In this document: positions 41,584 through 42,958 of the stretch, one piece after another | Layout: every line of letters starts with the position of its first letter | Position numbering within the stretch: the first letter of the stretch is position 1 | Assembly (NCBI GenBank): GCA_003520745.1 | Contig: DOUE01000001.1 | Span: 1,410 to 44,367 of the forward strand | DNA length: 42,958 nucleotides | Direction of reading: 5' to 3' | DNA from: Erysipelotrichaceae bacterium | GTDB lineage: Bacteria > Bacillota_I > Bacilli_A > Erysipelotrichales > Erysipelotrichaceae | Notes under the pieces: generated by a model | Seen by the model: the letters and a program-made list of their open reading frames with translations, nothing else | Told to the model about the DNA's origin: nothing | The model's database searches: none | Translations under genes and position numbers: made by a program

Positions 41584-42720
41584 ATGATTCTAGCCATCTT
41601 TCAAAACTTTTGTATCCTGATTACCGGCGTCGTTTTCGTGATGCACTACCTACGTGAAAAGAACCTGCATGAAATCCGCAGTACCTGGTTTCGCTATTTC
41701 ATGGGCGTGATCGCCGGGGGCATCGCGATGGTTTTGCTGGGGAGTTCGTTTCTGGTCGATCCGATCCGACAGATCGTATTGGACTTCCGTTATGTGCCGG
41801 TCTTCGTGATTTCGATTTACGGCGGGTGGATTTCTACCCTCGTGGCGACCCTCATCATCGCGACCTATCGATGGGTCATCAACGACATCTCCGCGGTATC
41901 CACCGCGATGGCCCTTGCGACCGTTTGGATCGGGCTTTCCTATAGCGTCATCTTCTCCGTACGTAAACCCCTGCTTCTGCGGGTATCGTTGGCGATGCTG
42001 GTCCATACGATCATCATGTATTTCGCGTCGTACGCGATTTTCGATACATCGGCCTTGCGCCTTCAAACCTTGATGATCCATCTCTTCATCACTTTCGCCG
42101 CCTCGTACATCGTCTGGAAATACGTCGAATTCGCCTTGGGGGAAATCCGGGTCTATCAGCGTTTCCGCAGCGAAGCGACCACCGACTACCTGACCAGCCT
42201 AAGCAACCGACGCAAGTTCAGCCACGAACTCAACGCAGCCATCCAGCGATGCCAGCGTAAAGACGAGACAATTTCCCTCCTCTACCTGGATATCGACCGG
42301 TTCAAAGCCATCAACGATGAATTCGGCCACGCGATCGGCGACGACGTATTACGCAAGTTCGCCGGCGTCTTGATGATGACGTGTCGGATTTATGATGGCC
42401 TTTACCGCATCGGCGGGGAGGAGTTCGCGGTGATCCTGCAGGATTGCACCCTTGAGAATGCCCGGATCGTCGCGGAACGGATCCGTCAGAACATCCTGGA
42501 TTTCGAATACTCGCTCACCGGAGAGGCCAACGTCACCACATCCGTCGGCGTGGCCGGATTTGTCATGGGGATCAGCGCGGAAGAAATGATGGGGAAGGCG
42601 GACGATGCCTTGTATCAGGCGAAAAACGCGGGACGCAACTGTGTCTATGTCGCGTCGATGGAAAAGAAATCAACTACGGTTCAATCGAGAAACGATGATT
42701 TCGCGATCCATGCCTTGTGA
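41584..42720 (+). CDS. Membrane diguanylate cyclase with 5TM LytS-type sensor
   Basis: 378 residues. The N-terminal roughly 185 residues hold five to six spans; DFRYVPVFVISIYGGW resembles the 5TMR-LYT sensor module seen in LytS-type kinases. The GGDEF domain has GGEEF at 277-281 and an I-site RIYD at 268-271, plus the SLLYLDIDRFKAINDEFGH substrate-metal region. It should make c-di-GMP with product inhibition. AAAAGGGGAAGAGT precedes ATG 41584, 43 bases after the EEP gene. Confidence 0.9.
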   Translation: MILAIFQNFCILITGVVFVMHYLREKNLHEIRSTWFRYFMGVIAGGIAMVLLGSSFLVDPIRQIVLDFRYVPVFVISIYGGWISTLVATLIIATYRWVINDISAVSTAMALATVWIGLSYSVIFSVRKPLLLRVSLAMLVHTIIMYFASYAIFDTSALRLQTLMIHLFITFAASYIVWKYVEFALGEIRVYQRFRSEATTDYLTSLSNRRKFSHELNAAIQRCQRKDETISLLYLDIDRFKAINDEFGHAIGDDVLRKFAGVLMMTCRIYDGLYRIGGEEFAVILQDCTLENARIVAERIRQNILDFEYSLTGEANVTTSVGVAGFVMGISAEEMMGKADDALYQAKNAGRNCVYVASMEKKSTTVQSRNDDFAIHAL

Positions 42721-42768
42721 ATGATGGAAAGCGATTCAGTGGTTATAAAATAGGAAAGAAGGAAAGAG

Positions 42769-42958
42769 ATGGAAAACTGGGTAAAGCAAGTTCGTCGTGA
42801 TCTTCATCGTATCCCGGAAATCGGGTTTGACCTGGATCATACCTCGAAGTATGTGGAAGACCGGTTGATCGAGATGGGATATACGCCGATATCGACGGCG
42901 AAGAGCGGTTGGATCGTCGTGATCCGAGGGGAAGAGTCAAAGGCGATCGCTTTTCGGG
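42769..42958 (+). CDS. M20 family metallopeptidase/amidohydrolase, 5' end only
   Basis: The first 63 residues of a gene cut by the window end. ENWVKQVRRDLHRIPEIGF and TSKYVEDRLIEMGY are the typical N-terminus of M20 amidohydrolases (N-acyl-amino-acid or IAA-amino-acid hydrolase type), which carry two metal ions. The metal ligands lie beyond the window. GGAAAGAAGGAAAGAG precedes ATG 42769. Confidence 0.85.
   Translation, partial: MENWVKQVRRDLHRIPEIGFDLDHTSKYVEDRLIEMGYTPISTAKSGWIVVIRGEESKAIAFR

Noticed and set aside
1..42958. General UAG recoding suggested by the camS-like amber codon
   Set aside because: Several clear genes (the DJ-1 protein, the MBL protein, Fic, the helicase) end at TAG exactly where the family ends, so TAG is an ordinary stop here.

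Overview
This 43 kb window looks like a chromosomal segment of a Bacillota bacterium in the Bacilli or a Mollicutes-related lineage. The main clue is the order camS-like lipoprotein, gatC, gatA, gatB followed by an RlmCD/RumA-type rRNA methyltransferase. Supporting clues are the strong AGGAGG-type ribosome binding sites, the use of TTG starts, and standard stop usage (TAA, TAG and TGA all end genes, tryptophan is TGG). The genus cannot be fixed from sequence alone. Most of the window has moderate GC; two stretches (about 6.6-13.5 kb and 22.0-28.2 kb) are clearly more A+T rich and look like acquired inserts.

Layout. 1-6.6 kb is a core region: the end of a camS-like gene carrying an in-frame amber codon, gatCAB, a small convergent helix-hairpin-helix gene, a PPOX/NimA-type flavin protein, a one-pass membrane protein and the rRNA m5U methyltransferase. 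6.6-13.5 kb is A+T rich. It holds an aminoglycoside-phosphotransferase-like kinase and a TetR repressor divergent from a run of genes for membrane-anchored hydrolases: a DJ-1/PfpI protein, two paralogous metallo-beta-lactamase-fold proteins, a small membrane protein, a truncated PPOX gene and a MEST-like alpha/beta hydrolase. 13.5-21.9 kb is a patchwork of single small genes: GNAT, a MarR/CPBP protease divergent pair, HIT, DUF1330-like, YCII, a methyltransferase, XRE-DUF5680, DUF4256 and an amidohydrolase.

22.0-28.2 kb is the most unusual part. A Fic-domain protein with its own promoter and inverted repeat precedes a 1606-residue protein that joins a DEDD-type exonuclease, a RecQ helicase and a UvrD/Rep helicase. 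This is the best candidate for an undescribed DNA-processing, stress or anti-phage module. 28.2-33.2 kb returns to moderate GC, with a Cys-rich pentapeptide-repeat protein, DUF5131, DUF3784, a pRiA4b ORF-3-like protein, a PPK2 kinase, a metallophosphoesterase and a JAMM-like protein.

33.2-42.9 kb carries an ABC exporter half-transporter, small housekeeping-type genes (DUF1801, nucleoside phosphorylase, TspO-like), a MarR-NmrA operon and a signalling cluster. The cluster has a membrane diguanylate cyclase fused to a hemerythrin domain, an EEP-family phosphatase/nuclease and a second membrane diguanylate cyclase. The start of an M20 amidohydrolase closes the window. No rRNA, tRNA, CRISPR array or insertion sequence was recognised.
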